A DNA stretch of 46,021 nt from Vicinamibacteria bacterium (lineage in GTDB: Bacteria; Acidobacteriota; Vicinamibacteria; Fen-336), in NCBI GenBank assembly GCA_035570235.1, contig DATMML010000025.1:1-46021 (forward strand). Direction: 5' to 3'. Position 1 is the first letter of the stretch, and each line of letters opens with the position of its first letter. A program made the position numbers and the translations under genes. Below the pieces are notes generated by a model. It saw nothing but the letters and a program-made list of their open reading frames with translations, was not told where the DNA came from and searched no databases. Positions 35,021 through 44,152 of the stretch are shown here, piece after piece.

Positions 35021-36952
35021 ATGAGCGCCACTCTGTTCCGTCCCCGCCTCCCCCAGGCGGCCCTTTTCCTTGCCGCGGCCGTTGCCGGCGGTACTGCCGC
35101 CGCTGCGCCCAGGCCGTCAAAGCTCTACACAATCGAGCAGTTCATGGCCACGACCGCGGTGAGCGGGGCGTCGTTCTCTCCTGATGAGACGAAGCTCCTT
35201 TTCTCTTCAAATGGGACTGGCATCTTTAACGCTTTCGTCGTTCCGTTGAAGGGTGGAGAAGCAAAACCGGTCACCACCTCGACGACCGACACAACCCTGG
35301 CCGTCTCCTACTTTCCTAAAGACGAGCGGATCCTTTTCACGCGCGACCAGGGTGGCAACGAATTGAATCATCTCTACGTGCTGGAGGTGAACGGCAAGGA
35401 GAGGGACCTGACGCCCGGGGGAAAGCTAAAGGCGCAGTTCGCGGGATGGACCCGTGAAGGCGACGCTTTCTACGTAGCCACGAACGAGCGGGATCCCCGA
35501 TTCTTCGACATCTACCGCTACGATGCAGCATCCTACGCCCGCGAGCTTCTCTACCAGAATGAGGCGGGGTTCTTTCCTGGACCCGTCTCCAACGATGGCA
35601 AGTGGCTCGCTCTCACCAAGGTCATAACCACCGCGGACAGTGACATCTACCTGTGGAACGCGAAGAGCAAGGAGATCCTGCACATTACCCCCCACCAAGG
35701 CGAAGCGAGTTACACGCCGGAGGCTTTCGATCCAGCGTCTCAAGCTCTCTACTACTCGACGAACGACGGGGGTGAGTTTGCGCGTATCCGTCGCTACGCT
35801 TTGGTCACGGCCCAGCACGAAGAAGTCGAGCGGGCAGATTGGGACATCGTGAGCACGTCCTTCTCGCACGACGGAAAGTACCGCGTCACGGCGATCAACG
35901 AGGATGGCCGCACGGTGATCAAGGTCCGGGAAACCAAGACCGGCTCTGAAGTAGCGATGCCGAAGCTTCCCGCCGCTGACCTGACGTCAATCGTGATTTC
36001 GCGTAGCGAGGCAAGGATGGCCTTCTACGTGAACGGCGACCGCTCGCCGAGCAACCTCTACGTGTATGCCTTCGGCGAGGCGAGCCCGCATCGGCTCACG
36101 GACTCCCTCACCAAGGAGATCGATCCGGAGGACCTCGTAGAGTCGGACGTCGTCCGCTTCAAGTCGTTCGACGGTATGCAAATTCCGAACGTACTCTGGA
36201 AGCCCCAACAAGCGACGCCGGAGGCAAAGGCCCCCGCCCTCATCTGGGTCCACGGGGGGCCGGGGGGCCAGACCCGGAAGGGCTATAGCGCTCTCATCCA
36301 GTATCTGGTGAACCATGGCTACGTCGTACTGGGCATCAACAACCGGGGCAGCTCCGGCTATGGGCAAAGCTTCTTCACCGCGGACGACCAGAAGCACGGG
36401 CACGAGCCCCTCTGGGACTGCGTCGAAGCCAAGAAATATCTGGCCGCCCAGCCCTATGTGGACAAGGGCCGGATCGGCATCATCGGGGGCAGCTACGGTG
36501 GCTATATGGTTCTGGCTGGGCTGTCCCTTCAGCCCGATGTCTTCGATGTGGGTGTGGATCTCTTCGGGATCTCGAACTGGGTGAGGACGCTCGAGAGCAT
36601 CCCGTCCTGGTGGGAGGCGCAGCGTGTCGCGCTTTACAAAGAGATTGGCGATCCCGTCAAACAGAGGGACATGCTGCTCGAGATTTCACCCCTCTTCCAC
36701 GCCGATAAGATCAAGAAGCCCCTGATCGTTCTGCAAGGCGCGAATGACCCCCGCGTGATCAAGCCGGAATCGGACGACATCGTGGCCGCGGTCAAGAAGA
36801 ACGGCGTGCCCGTCGAATATGTGGTCTTCCCTGACGAAGGGCACGGTTTCACGAAGAAGAAGAACCAGATCGAGGGCTATCGTGCCATCCTCACGTTCCT
36901 GGATCGGCACCTCAAGAGTGCAGGCGGGAAGGCGGCTGCCGCCGAGAAATAA
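35021..36952 (+). CDS. Exported S9 family (prolyl oligopeptidase-type) serine peptidase
   Basis: The 643-residue protein starts at ATG 35021 behind AGGAGG and has a signal peptide (hydrophobic about 12-30, ending AAAAP). The N-terminal half is a beta-propeller (FSPDETKLLFSSNGTG, FTRDQGGNELNHLYVL, SNDGKWLALTK). The C-terminal alpha/beta-hydrolase carries the oxyanion region (IWVHGGPGGQ), nucleophile Ser491 in GGSYGGYM, Asp576 in GANDPRV and His608 in DEGHGF. The layout and length match acylaminoacyl/dipeptidyl peptidase-type S9C enzymes, which trim short peptides. It probably acts in the periplasm on products of secreted proteases. It has its own promoter and leader. Confidence 0.93.
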   Translation: MSATLFRPRLPQAALFLAAAVAGGTAAAAPRPSKLYTIEQFMATTAVSGASFSPDETKLLFSSNGTGIFNAFVVPLKGGEAKPVTTSTTDTTLAVSYFPKDERILFTRDQGGNELNHLYVLEVNGKERDLTPGGKLKAQFAGWTREGDAFYVATNERDPRFFDIYRYDAASYARELLYQNEAGFFPGPVSNDGKWLALTKVITTADSDIYLWNAKSKEILHITPHQGEASYTPEAFDPASQALYYSTNDGGEFARIRRYALVTAQHEEVERADWDIVSTSFSHDGKYRVTAINEDGRTVIKVRETKTGSEVAMPKLPAADLTSIVISRSEARMAFYVNGDRSPSNLYVYAFGEASPHRLTDSLTKEIDPEDLVESDVVRFKSFDGMQIPNVLWKPQQATPEAKAPALIWVHGGPGGQTRKGYSALIQYLVNHGYVVLGINNRGSSGYGQSFFTADDQKHGHEPLWDCVEAKKYLAAQPYVDKGRIGIIGGSYGGYMVLAGLSLQPDVFDVGVDLFGISNWVRTLESIPSWWEAQRVALYKEIGDPVKQRDMLLEISPLFHADKIKKPLIVLQGANDPRVIKPESDDIVAAVKKNGVPVEYVVFPDEGHGFTKKKNQIEGYRAILTFLDRHLKSAGGKAAAAEK

Positions 36953-37148
36953 GGATGGGATTTCCAGAAAGCCTGGTTTCGGCGCGCGCAGCGCGACTCG
37001 TGCACATGGGCTCCTGAGCTTGATGCCTCCTCGATAGCCGGACCCGTTTCGCGCCCCGGGTCGGGGGTCAGACGTGCGCTGGAGCATTGTCCCTGGCATC
37101 CGCCAGCCTCGCCTGCGATCCCCGGGAAAGCGGCCATCCCACCACGCC

Positions 37149-38366
37149 CTAGCGGCCGGTCTTCTCGCGCAGGATATCCAAGTAACGGCTCCCATACCCT
37201 TCGTAGCGATATCCCTGCGTGTAGATGGCTCCCGAGCGACTCTGATCCACGGCGGTGGCGGGCGCCAAGGCCACGGGCTCGATCGCGGTGTCCTCGCTCC
37301 ATTCATTCCACGACGTGACCAGCATCATGGGGAGGCGGGGATCGATGAGGGGGAGCGCAAACCGATCGAGCCATTCGGCGAAGAATGTTCCTTCGCCGGC
37401 ACCGGGGGCCCATTCGCGCGGGACTGCATAATGGTCGGCCTCGAGGCGCAGGCCGCGGTCGTTGTAGCCGGGAAGCGCAAGGGGGATGATCGGCTTCTCC
37501 GGAACCGCTTGGCGGTAGCGCCCGTAGAGCGCGAGGGCGTCGATGAGAAGCCGGCTCGAGGCCCCGTAGCCGGCATCCGCGGTCCGCGACGAGTCGTAGA
37601 GGTTATAGGTGGTGATGGCGTCCAGGGCCGCGATGCGAGGGCGCTGGGGCTCGTCGGTGGCCCCGGTGCCGTCGACCCTCGCCACGCTCCAGAATATCTC
37701 GTCGCCGATAACGAAGGGGTCAATCCCGAGTTGGGCCATGCGCGCTCGGAAGCGTGACATAGCCTCCAGAAACCGTCCGGTCGCGGTTCGGGTCACGTAG
37801 AGGATGATCACCGGCCGGCCTGCGACGCGCAGGTACCTCGGATGGGCGAAGTACCGGGAGGCAATCTCGTCCATGTCGGCGAGGAAGCGCTCGACGGTGC
37901 CGCCGTCAAAGACGGTCAGGCCGGACGACGGGTTGTAGCCGAGATCCCAGAGCTCGTAGAAGATGCAGAAATGGAGGTCGCCGATGTTGCGCGCGGAGAG
38001 GACGGCCTCGTCGATGAGGGCATTGCGCTCGGGGGCGCTTGGCCACCAGTCGAGGGTGAAGAAGTCGACGCCGGATGCCGCGGCCCACGCGATGTGCTGC
38101 TCGACGACCGTGGAAGACGACGAGGAGTACTCGCCCAACTGCGGCTTCTGGCCGGGGCGGAGCCGCGCCCGGAGGTAGTTCCCGCCGTCGAAGCGCGCGG
38201 GAAACCAGAGGTAGTAGTGAGCGCCCACGAGGACCTCGGAGCGGGGCGTCGTGGCCTGTGGGCGGAGGCTCTCCTGGCACGCGCAGAGCTGAAGGAGGGA
38301 GCAGAGCGCGACGGTACTTGCGACTGACGGGCGTCCCCAGCGGACCGACGAGCGGTGTTCGTCCAT
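37149..38366 (-). CDS. GH99-like (WbsX-type) glycoside hydrolase lipoprotein
   Basis: The product is 405 residues from ATG 38366, preferred because it gives a clean lipoprotein signal (LQLCAC, Cys30); ATG 38444 would bury it. The fold is the GH99-like/WbsX TIM barrel: VLVGAHYYLWFPARFDGGNY, SGVDFFTLDWW, GRPVIILYVTRTA, PLALPGYNDRG, and the hallmark LVTSWNEWSEDTAIEP with the candidate catalytic Glu. Relatives are endo-mannosidase-like or polysaccharide-modifying proteins found in polysaccharide loci. Here no other glycan gene is adjacent except the distant GH5 gene. The fold is well supported, the substrate is not. Confidence 0.82.
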   Translation of the reverse strand: MDEHRSSVRWGRPSVASTVALCSLLQLCACQESLRPQATTPRSEVLVGAHYYLWFPARFDGGNYLRARLRPGQKPQLGEYSSSSSTVVEQHIAWAAASGVDFFTLDWWPSAPERNALIDEAVLSARNIGDLHFCIFYELWDLGYNPSSGLTVFDGGTVERFLADMDEIASRYFAHPRYLRVAGRPVIILYVTRTATGRFLEAMSRFRARMAQLGIDPFVIGDEIFWSVARVDGTGATDEPQRPRIAALDAITTYNLYDSSRTADAGYGASSRLLIDALALYGRYRQAVPEKPIIPLALPGYNDRGLRLEADHYAVPREWAPGAGEGTFFAEWLDRFALPLIDPRLPMMLVTSWNEWSEDTAIEPVALAPATAVDQSRSGAIYTQGYRYEGYGSRYLDILREKTGR

Positions 38367-38777
38367 GGGTTCCCTGGGGGGCAAGAGCCGGGCCAGGGCC
38401 GATGGGTTGGGGCATGTGCACGGGAGCAGGGTCCGGAGGACCATCTAGAGTCAAAGAGAGCAAGGGCTTGCCGAGCGGACCGACCCGCGCACGAGCGGTG
38501 GCCGAACGGCGTCCACGGGGCTTCGCGTTCGGGCGAGCGCGTTCGATGCTGGTAACAGCCCTTCGATTTCCAGACAGTATTCGAGTGGCTAAGGGGGCCT
38601 GGCCAGAGGCCGAGGCTGCTGACTGTTCGAGGCAGCGGATCAAGGCCTTGCTCGGAGGGTCGCCGTGCTACTTCCACGCGGGCCCTTACAATCTGTTGGA
38701 TCTGATTCTATGTTGACAGCTGCCGGCACGGGGAGTAGCGTCGCTTGAAATCAGCACCATCCCTAAAGGAGCCACAC
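38367..38777. other. Divergent intergenic region with candidate promoter
   Basis: This stretch of 411 bases lies between the GH99-like gene (minus) and the subtilisin-like protease gene (plus). The final 100 bases are A/T-richer and carry a promoter-like TTGACA, listed separately. No gene is supported. Confidence 0.4.
38713..38741 (+). promoter_or_regulatory. Candidate promoter of the subtilisin-like protease gene
   Basis: A perfect -35 TTGACA (38713-38718) is followed after 17 bases by TAGCGT (38736-38741), a weak -10. The ten-base TTGACAGCTG also occurs at 41451-41460, just upstream of the PHP-domain gene, so it may be a shared element. Confidence 0.35.
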
Positions 38778-41072
38778 ATGGCGAGACTCGCTCGTAGGCC
38801 AGCTTCCTTGCTGGCCGGCCTCCTGCTCTTTGCCCCTGGTCTGGCCTCGGCCGCACCTGCTGTGCTCGGTAGCGGACTCCAGCAACTCGTCTCGGCCTGG
38901 GAGAACTTTGACCCGCGCTTGAGCATTGTCCTCGAGCACCACCTGAAGTCCCCGGCCGGCGACCCGCTGGTCAAGTTGCACCTCGCGGAGGGCGTCAAGC
39001 TCGATCATGTCCTGCCGAAGCTATCGAGTTTCGGCTTCCGCCTCGTCGCGCAGAGCGTGATCAACCCTCGACTGATCGAGGGTTACCTACCACTCGCGTC
39101 GGCGCGCGCGGCGGCCGGCGTGGAGGGGATCCTCTCCGCCCACGCGGTGCAGCGTCCCCACCGAAACGTCGGGCTGGTAACGAGTCAGGCCGTGGCGGTC
39201 GAGAAGGCCGACAAGGCTCAGGCGCGCGGCTTCGATGGGACCGGTATCCGCCTCGGGGCGCTATCCGACAGCTTCGACGCGTGTGCGGATTGCACAACGC
39301 ACGCGGCGGACGACGAGGCGAGTGGCGATCTGCCCCCGACCGTCACCGTGCTCCAGGAGATAGATCCAGCGAACGGCCCCGGAGCCGACGAAGGACGCGC
39401 CATGCTCCAACTCGTGCATGACATCGCGCCCGGAGCCCAACTCGGATTCGCCTCCGCATTCAACGGCGAAGTGTCATTCGCCAACAACATCATCGCGCTG
39501 CGAAAGCAGTTCCACGCCGACGTCATCGTGGATGATGTCTTCTACCTCGACGAGCCAATGTATTCCGATGGAATTATCGCGCAGGCAGTAGATACGGTCA
39601 GTGCGGACGGCGCTGCCTACTACTCCTCGGGCGGCAACAACGGACTCGAGGCCTTCGAAGCGGTGTACAGGCCGCTTTCCTTCGCGCGAGCGAAAGCCGT
39701 GGTTGCAGCGGGCACGGAGAACGTGAAGCTCGACCAGATACCAGCCAACATCCGTCCACAGACCATCCACAACTTCGCGCGTGGCGGCGATGACGGCGAT
39801 GAAAGGCCCGCCCGCATCACTCAGCGGATCAGCACGGACGGGGTCAACCAGCTCAGCTTCCAGTGGGATGAGCCGTTTTTTCTAGGGAAGGTGAAGACCG
39901 ACTTCAACATCTACGTCTTTGACATGAACGGGAACTGGATGGACCCCGCAAGTCCTGCGTTTCCCGGGTTCTACACCACCGACGACAACACGAAGACCGA
40001 CGCGCCCTTTGAGTTCATCGTTCTCGCGCCTTTCCCAGGCGAGATCCATGGTGGCGCCGCCGTGAGCGACTACCAGCTCGTCATCGGCAACGTGAACGGG
40101 GGCCCGGCCACGCACGTCAAATACATCGTGGCGAACGGCCTGGCGGTGAGCCAACGGCAGTCCGCTCCCTCCAACTTCGGCCATGCGACCGCGAACGGTG
40201 GGCAGGCGGTGGCGGCCATGTATTACGCCATTCCGCAGTTCCCCGAGGACTTTAGTTCTCCCGGGCCGACGACGATCTATCTCGATGCGCAGGGCAACCG
40301 CCTCGAGGAGCCAGAGATTCGCCGTACGCCACAGATCACCGCCGCGGATGGCGTCGACACGACGTTCTTCGGATTCGACTCCGACGGCAACGGGTTCCCC
40401 AACTTCTTCGGTACCAGCGCCGCCGCGCCCGATGCGGCCGCGGTAGCCGCACTGGTGCTCCAGGCCGGAGGTGGCCCGGGCAGCCTGAGTCCGCACCGTG
40501 TCTACGAGACGCTACAGCGCACCGCGACGCCGCTTCCGACGCCCAACGATCGCTCGCGGAGCGTGGCGCACGCCGGCCCGGTGGTCTTCACGGCGACGCA
40601 TGACTGGACTCGCTGGAGCCGGTATTTCGGGCTAGCCGTGGGGTCGGACACCTCGCATACCGTGCAGTCGGTGTCGTTCGACACCTCGGGCATCGGGCTC
40701 AGTTGGAGCGCCAACCCGAATCGGTTCAATATCGGCGAGGCGAACGGAATATCGCCGGGCGACGTTTCGTTCTCCCGGACCGCGACGACCTTCACGCTCA
40801 ACTTCGCCCCGGGCAAGTTTGGAGCGGGTGCATCCATCCGGTACGGCATGTCGGTCTTCGCTCCCATCGAAGGGTCCACCGAGGAGGATCCAGACCGCTT
40901 CCGCGGCATGACAGTGACGGTGACGTTGGATGACGGCTCGAAGCACACCTCGACCGTCTCGGCCGGGGAAAAGGAGCGGCTCAACCGCTTCACGGGCCAC
41001 GGGCTGGTCAACGCCGATGCCGCGACGCAGGCCGTGCGGAGCGGTCACGACGAAGGAGAGCACGACCACTGA
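38778..41072 (+). CDS. Exported subtilisin-like serine protease with Glu in place of the catalytic His
   Basis: The product is 764 residues from ATG 38778 (AAAGGAG seven bases upstream) with a signal peptide ([17 protein letters not shown]). The peptidase core covers about residues 155-600. The Asp motif is LGALSDSFD (Asp164). The next motif, where S8 subtilases have His-Gly-Thr, reads [19 protein letters not shown] (Glu205). Oxyanion Asn is in SSGGNNG (Asn287) and the nucleophile is Ser547 in [16 protein letters not shown]. An insert domain (about 330-480) resembles a jelly-roll. A His/Asp-rich tail ends the protein ([10 protein letters not shown]). Sedolisins use Ser-Glu-Asp, so a Glu-based triad is plausible here. 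It is otherwise closer to S8 than S53. Confidence 0.8.
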   Translation: MARLARRPASLLAGLLLFAPGLASAAPAVLGSGLQQLVSAWENFDPRLSIVLEHHLKSPAGDPLVKLHLAEGVKLDHVLPKLSSFGFRLVAQSVINPRLIEGYLPLASARAAAGVEGILSAHAVQRPHRNVGLVTSQAVAVEKADKAQARGFDGTGIRLGALSDSFDACADCTTHAADDEASGDLPPTVTVLQEIDPANGPGADEGRAMLQLVHDIAPGAQLGFASAFNGEVSFANNIIALRKQFHADVIVDDVFYLDEPMYSDGIIAQAVDTVSADGAAYYSSGGNNGLEAFEAVYRPLSFARAKAVVAAGTENVKLDQIPANIRPQTIHNFARGGDDGDERPARITQRISTDGVNQLSFQWDEPFFLGKVKTDFNIYVFDMNGNWMDPASPAFPGFYTTDDNTKTDAPFEFIVLAPFPGEIHGGAAVSDYQLVIGNVNGGPATHVKYIVANGLAVSQRQSAPSNFGHATANGGQAVAAMYYAIPQFPEDFSSPGPTTIYLDAQGNRLEEPEIRRTPQITAADGVDTTFFGFDSDGNGFPNFFGTSAAAPDAAAVAALVLQAGGGPGSLSPHRVYETLQRTATPLPTPNDRSRSVAHAGPVVFTATHDWTRWSRYFGLAVGSDTSHTVQSVSFDTSGIGLSWSANPNRFNIGEANGISPGDVSFSRTATTFTLNFAPGKFGAGASIRYGMSVFAPIEGSTEEDPDRFRGMTVTVTLDDGSKHTSTVSAGEKERLNRFTGHGLVNADAATQAVRSGHDEGEHDH

Positions 41073-41481
41073 GTCGGGCGACGCAAGCAGGGCGCCAGGT
41101 CTGAGGGGGTCCGGCCGTGCCTCTTGGGCTAGGTTCTCGGTTCGTGGAATGCCGGCAGCCGTCTACTAACTGTGCTGCGCTCGCCGCGTTAGGTCGTGCC
41201 GCTAACGCTGCGGGATATGGGCCACCGTCTGACGCGGAAGCCGGAACAGAGTTGGGGCGTTTCCGGCTGTGATCATCGCGCTAAGTTACTGAGTGCGTGA
41301 CGGCTCGGGACAGAATGGAACCGCCAACACTCGAGTCTTCGTCCTATTCGGCGACCAGAATGAGGAGACGAGAAGCGATGCTAGGGCATCATCTTCGCGA
41401 GTTGCGGAGATTCCTCAAACATCCCTGTTGACCGATGTTTTGCCTGTTGCTTGACAGCTGGTATCCTCTGCTCCTCTGTCG
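41073..41481. other. Intergenic region upstream of the PHP-domain gene
   Basis: No RNA gene or credible CDS is visible in these 409 bases. The region is A/T-richer from about 41350 and ends with TTGCCT-N16-TATCCT (41440-41467), a weak promoter candidate, overlapping TTGACAGCTG at 41451. Confidence 0.4.
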
Positions 41482-43281
41482 TTGCTAAGAAGCGACCTCC
41501 CCCCGGGAAGAGGACCGACCGTTAGTATTCAAGACTCAGGCAGCGCTCCTCACGCTGGGCGCGTTCCTCACTGGCGGCGATGGATCGTGGCTGCGATCGT
41601 TGCCACGGGTGCTCTGTTGTTCTTCCAGGCCTTCCTCTGGCGCCCCCTCTCTCTTTCTGGAGAGTTTCCCGCGGGCCATCTGCTGACGATCGCCGGCGCT
41701 GTCCATGTCCACACGACCCTTTCCGACGGCGGAGGCACCCCTCAAGAGGTCATTGAGGCTGCCCGCGCGGCCCGGCTCTCATTCGTGGTCCTCACGGATC
41801 ACGATAACCTGGACGCAAAGCCCCTCGAGGGGTACCGCGACGGCCTGCTCGTTATCGTAGGCACGGAGGTTTCCACGACCGCCGGGCACCTGCTCGGTCT
41901 GGGAATTCCAGACCCCGCGTTCCGATTCTCCGGGGACGCGCTTGACAGCCTCGAGGACATTCGTGACCTAGGTGGAGTCTCGTTTGCCGCTCATCCCTTG
42001 AGCCCCAGGAGGTCTTTCCAATGGACGGGATGGGACCTGCCCGGCCCTTGGGGCCTTGAACTCTTGAATGGCGACAGCCAATGGCGTGAAGCGAGCCCGT
42101 GGACTCTCTTCCAGACGGCCGCTCTCTACGGTCTGAACTCCCGCTACGCGCTTCTCGCGGGCCTCGCGGCGCCAGACGCGACGCTGCGCCGTTGGGACTC
42201 ACTGCTGGAGCAGCGTGATGTTCCGGGAATCGCTGGAGCGGACGCTCACAGCCGTATCGTGATGGGAAGAGGCAACGTTCTCCGCTTCCCATCGTACGAG
42301 TCCAGCCTCAGCGTGGCTAAGAACCATGTATTGCTTGATTCCTCCTTGACGGGTGATCAGCGGCGGGATGCCCGCACCATCATTCGAGCCCTCGCGCAAG
42401 GGCGGTCTTACATCGGGCTTGATGCCTTGGCTCCTGCTGACAATTTCTACTTCGTGGGCGTGAGTGGAGGAGAGCGCTGGGAAATGGGCGATACCGCCCC
42501 GGCCGGTGCTCGCCCAGCGCTGGAGGCGGGGGGGGCGCTACCAAAGGGGACGCGCGTACGCCTTCTGAGGGACGGCACGACCGCTATCGAGGCCGAGGGG
42601 CACGTCTTCCTCCCGTCTGCTCTTCCCGGTGTCTACCGCGTGGAGTGTCGAGTGCCGGGCTGGCCCATTCCCTGGATCTTGTCCAACCCAATCTACGTGT
42701 TTGACGAGGTCCAGAAAGCATCGCGACAACGCCGGGCGGCCTGGCCACCTAGCCCCGGCCCCCCGCCGAAGGTGACCGTCCTCGACTCCTTCGAGGGCCA
42801 AACCGTCTTTGAAGGCGCCTCTGATTCTTTGTCGCGCTTGAGTCTGCCGATTCTGGATTCACATGGGGGGGTGGGTGGCGGCGGCGCTGCGCGCATGGAA
42901 TTTCATCTGGGGGTACCACAGCCGGGGCACCCACACACTTTCTGCGCGATCGTAAACAGGGGGAGGCGAGACCTATCGGGGAAGAGCGGCATAACGTTCT
43001 GGATCCGCGCCGATGGCGTCTACCGTCTATGGGTCCAGGTTCGCGACGAAAACCCAGCGTCGACGGATGATGGGACGGAATGGTGGTTCGCATCGGTACG
43101 GACATCGCCTGAGTGGCGTCACGTGGCCGTCCCATTTGGGCGTTTCCGCTCGATCGACAAGCATAGCGACGGACGACTCGACCTCGACAAAGTTCGCGCA
43201 ATCGTCTTTGTCTTGGACAAGGGAGCTGTGAAGGTGGGCACCACGGGCACGATCTGGCTCGACGACGTTGGCTTTTTCTGA
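41482..43281 (+). CDS. Membrane-anchored PHP-domain phosphoesterase-like protein with C-terminal beta-sandwich
   Basis: The 599-residue frame opens at TTG 41482; no RBS is visible and the start is uncertain. One membrane helix at about 34-53 (WIVAAIVATGALLFFQAFLW) anchors it. The PHP domain (about 70-310) shows the metal-binding motifs AVHVHTTLSDGG, VVLTDHDN, IVGTEVST, FAAHP and GADAHS. PHP proteins are metal-dependent phosphoesterases. A beta-domain (about 320-400) follows, then a C-terminal carbohydrate-binding-like sandwich (about 430-599: ILDSHGGVGGGGAARMEFHLG, GKSGITFWIRADGVYRLWVQVRD, TIWLDDVGFF) resembling CIA30/CBM11. The catalytic part should lie outside the cytoplasm. The substrate could be a surface phosphodiester or glycan phosphate. 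Confidence 0.82.
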   Translation: MLRSDLPPGRGPTVSIQDSGSAPHAGRVPHWRRWIVAAIVATGALLFFQAFLWRPLSLSGEFPAGHLLTIAGAVHVHTTLSDGGGTPQEVIEAARAARLSFVVLTDHDNLDAKPLEGYRDGLLVIVGTEVSTTAGHLLGLGIPDPAFRFSGDALDSLEDIRDLGGVSFAAHPLSPRRSFQWTGWDLPGPWGLELLNGDSQWREASPWTLFQTAALYGLNSRYALLAGLAAPDATLRRWDSLLEQRDVPGIAGADAHSRIVMGRGNVLRFPSYESSLSVAKNHVLLDSSLTGDQRRDARTIIRALAQGRSYIGLDALAPADNFYFVGVSGGERWEMGDTAPAGARPALEAGGALPKGTRVRLLRDGTTAIEAEGHVFLPSALPGVYRVECRVPGWPIPWILSNPIYVFDEVQKASRQRRAAWPPSPGPPPKVTVLDSFEGQTVFEGASDSLSRLSLPILDSHGGVGGGGAARMEFHLGVPQPGHPHTFCAIVNRGRRDLSGKSGITFWIRADGVYRLWVQVRDENPASTDDGTEWWFASVRTSPEWRHVAVPFGRFRSIDKHSDGRLDLDKVRAIVFVLDKGAVKVGTTGTIWLDDVGFF

Positions 43282-43429
43282 GACCCGGGGCTAGGGGTGA
43301 GTTGGAGACTCCAGTCAGATCTGACGGACCAGTTCCCCTCGCTTGTCTGCAGAGATCCGAGCTGGGGCTCGAAGGCCGCGTCCATTCTAACCGTCGCCTG
43401 TGAGCCTCGTTGCGATAGGGCCTACGCCC

Positions 43430-43942
43430 TCACCGACCGTTCGAGTCTTTACCGTCTTGCCGAGCGCACGACAGGAGGTCAGTAACTACCTCCGGATCCT
43501 GGAGTTGAACCGCTAGGCGCTGCCTCACGCTGGGCGGGTCGTCGACGACGTCCTCAAATCGCTCCGCAGCGACCAGCCGCAACTCGAGGTGGCTGGCGTC
43601 CGATAGCGCGTATTCGAGGTATGACCAGTCGTCTTCCAGATTCAACTTGAGTTCACGGGCACTCAAGAAGCCGACATTGTCGATTCGCGTCGCAATAGCG
43701 CGATAATGGCTGGGCGCACTGCTTCCTCCTGAAAACCGGATGTAGTACTGCCTGCCATCGAAGTCCATGAGTGTGATCAGGCTTGACGTCGGATCATCTA
43801 CTGAGGTGCACGCCCAGGTACCTAGAAGGTTCGACTCGATGAACCCGTCCTCGGCCTCCCCAAGTGGGTGTGTGAAGCCCGTGATACAAGCGCTCAAAGC
43901 AAGAGACACGCCCATGAACAACAATCGAGCCCGCCAGTACAT
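43430..43942 (-). CDS. Small hypothetical lipoprotein
   Basis: The product is 170 residues from ATG 43942 behind GAGGAGG. The lipoprotein signal is clear (RARLLFMGVSLALSAC, Cys19). The mature part begins NLLGTWACTSVDD, then LITLMDFDGRQYYIRFSGG, ARELKLNLEDDWSYLEYAL and SHLELRLVAAERF. This is a small beta-rich domain whose xLxGTWxC opening recalls lipocalin-like lipoproteins. A Cys pair (residue ~45 and near the C-terminus in LLSCARQ) may form a disulfide. It is convergent with the PHP gene, 148 bases away. I cannot assign a function. Confidence 0.7.
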   Translation of the reverse strand: MYWRARLLFMGVSLALSACITGFTHPLGEAEDGFIESNLLGTWACTSVDDPTSSLITLMDFDGRQYYIRFSGGSSAPSHYRAIATRIDNVGFLSARELKLNLEDDWSYLEYALSDASHLELRLVAAERFEDVVDDPPSVRQRLAVQLQDPEVVTDLLSCARQDGKDSNGR

Positions 43943-44152
43943 ACACTCCTCCTCTACGGAGCACCTAATCGGTCTGCCGATCATCGATGCTTACTCGCCC
44001 ACTAATACGCCATAACCCGAGCCGCAGTTCGCCCATGTGTGACACTCCTTGGAGCGTCCCAATGACCGGCGAACATCTCGGTCGGCGCGGTGTTTTGGGC
44101 TCGTGGGGCGCCCGGCGCTATAGCGGCTGGAAATTACGGCATAATCCCGTCG

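Noticed and set aside
43314-43325. Perfect palindrome GTCAGATCTGAC between convergent PHP and lipoprotein genes
   Set aside because: It sits downstream of both genes, where an operator is unlikely, and the stem is too short for a terminator without a T-run.
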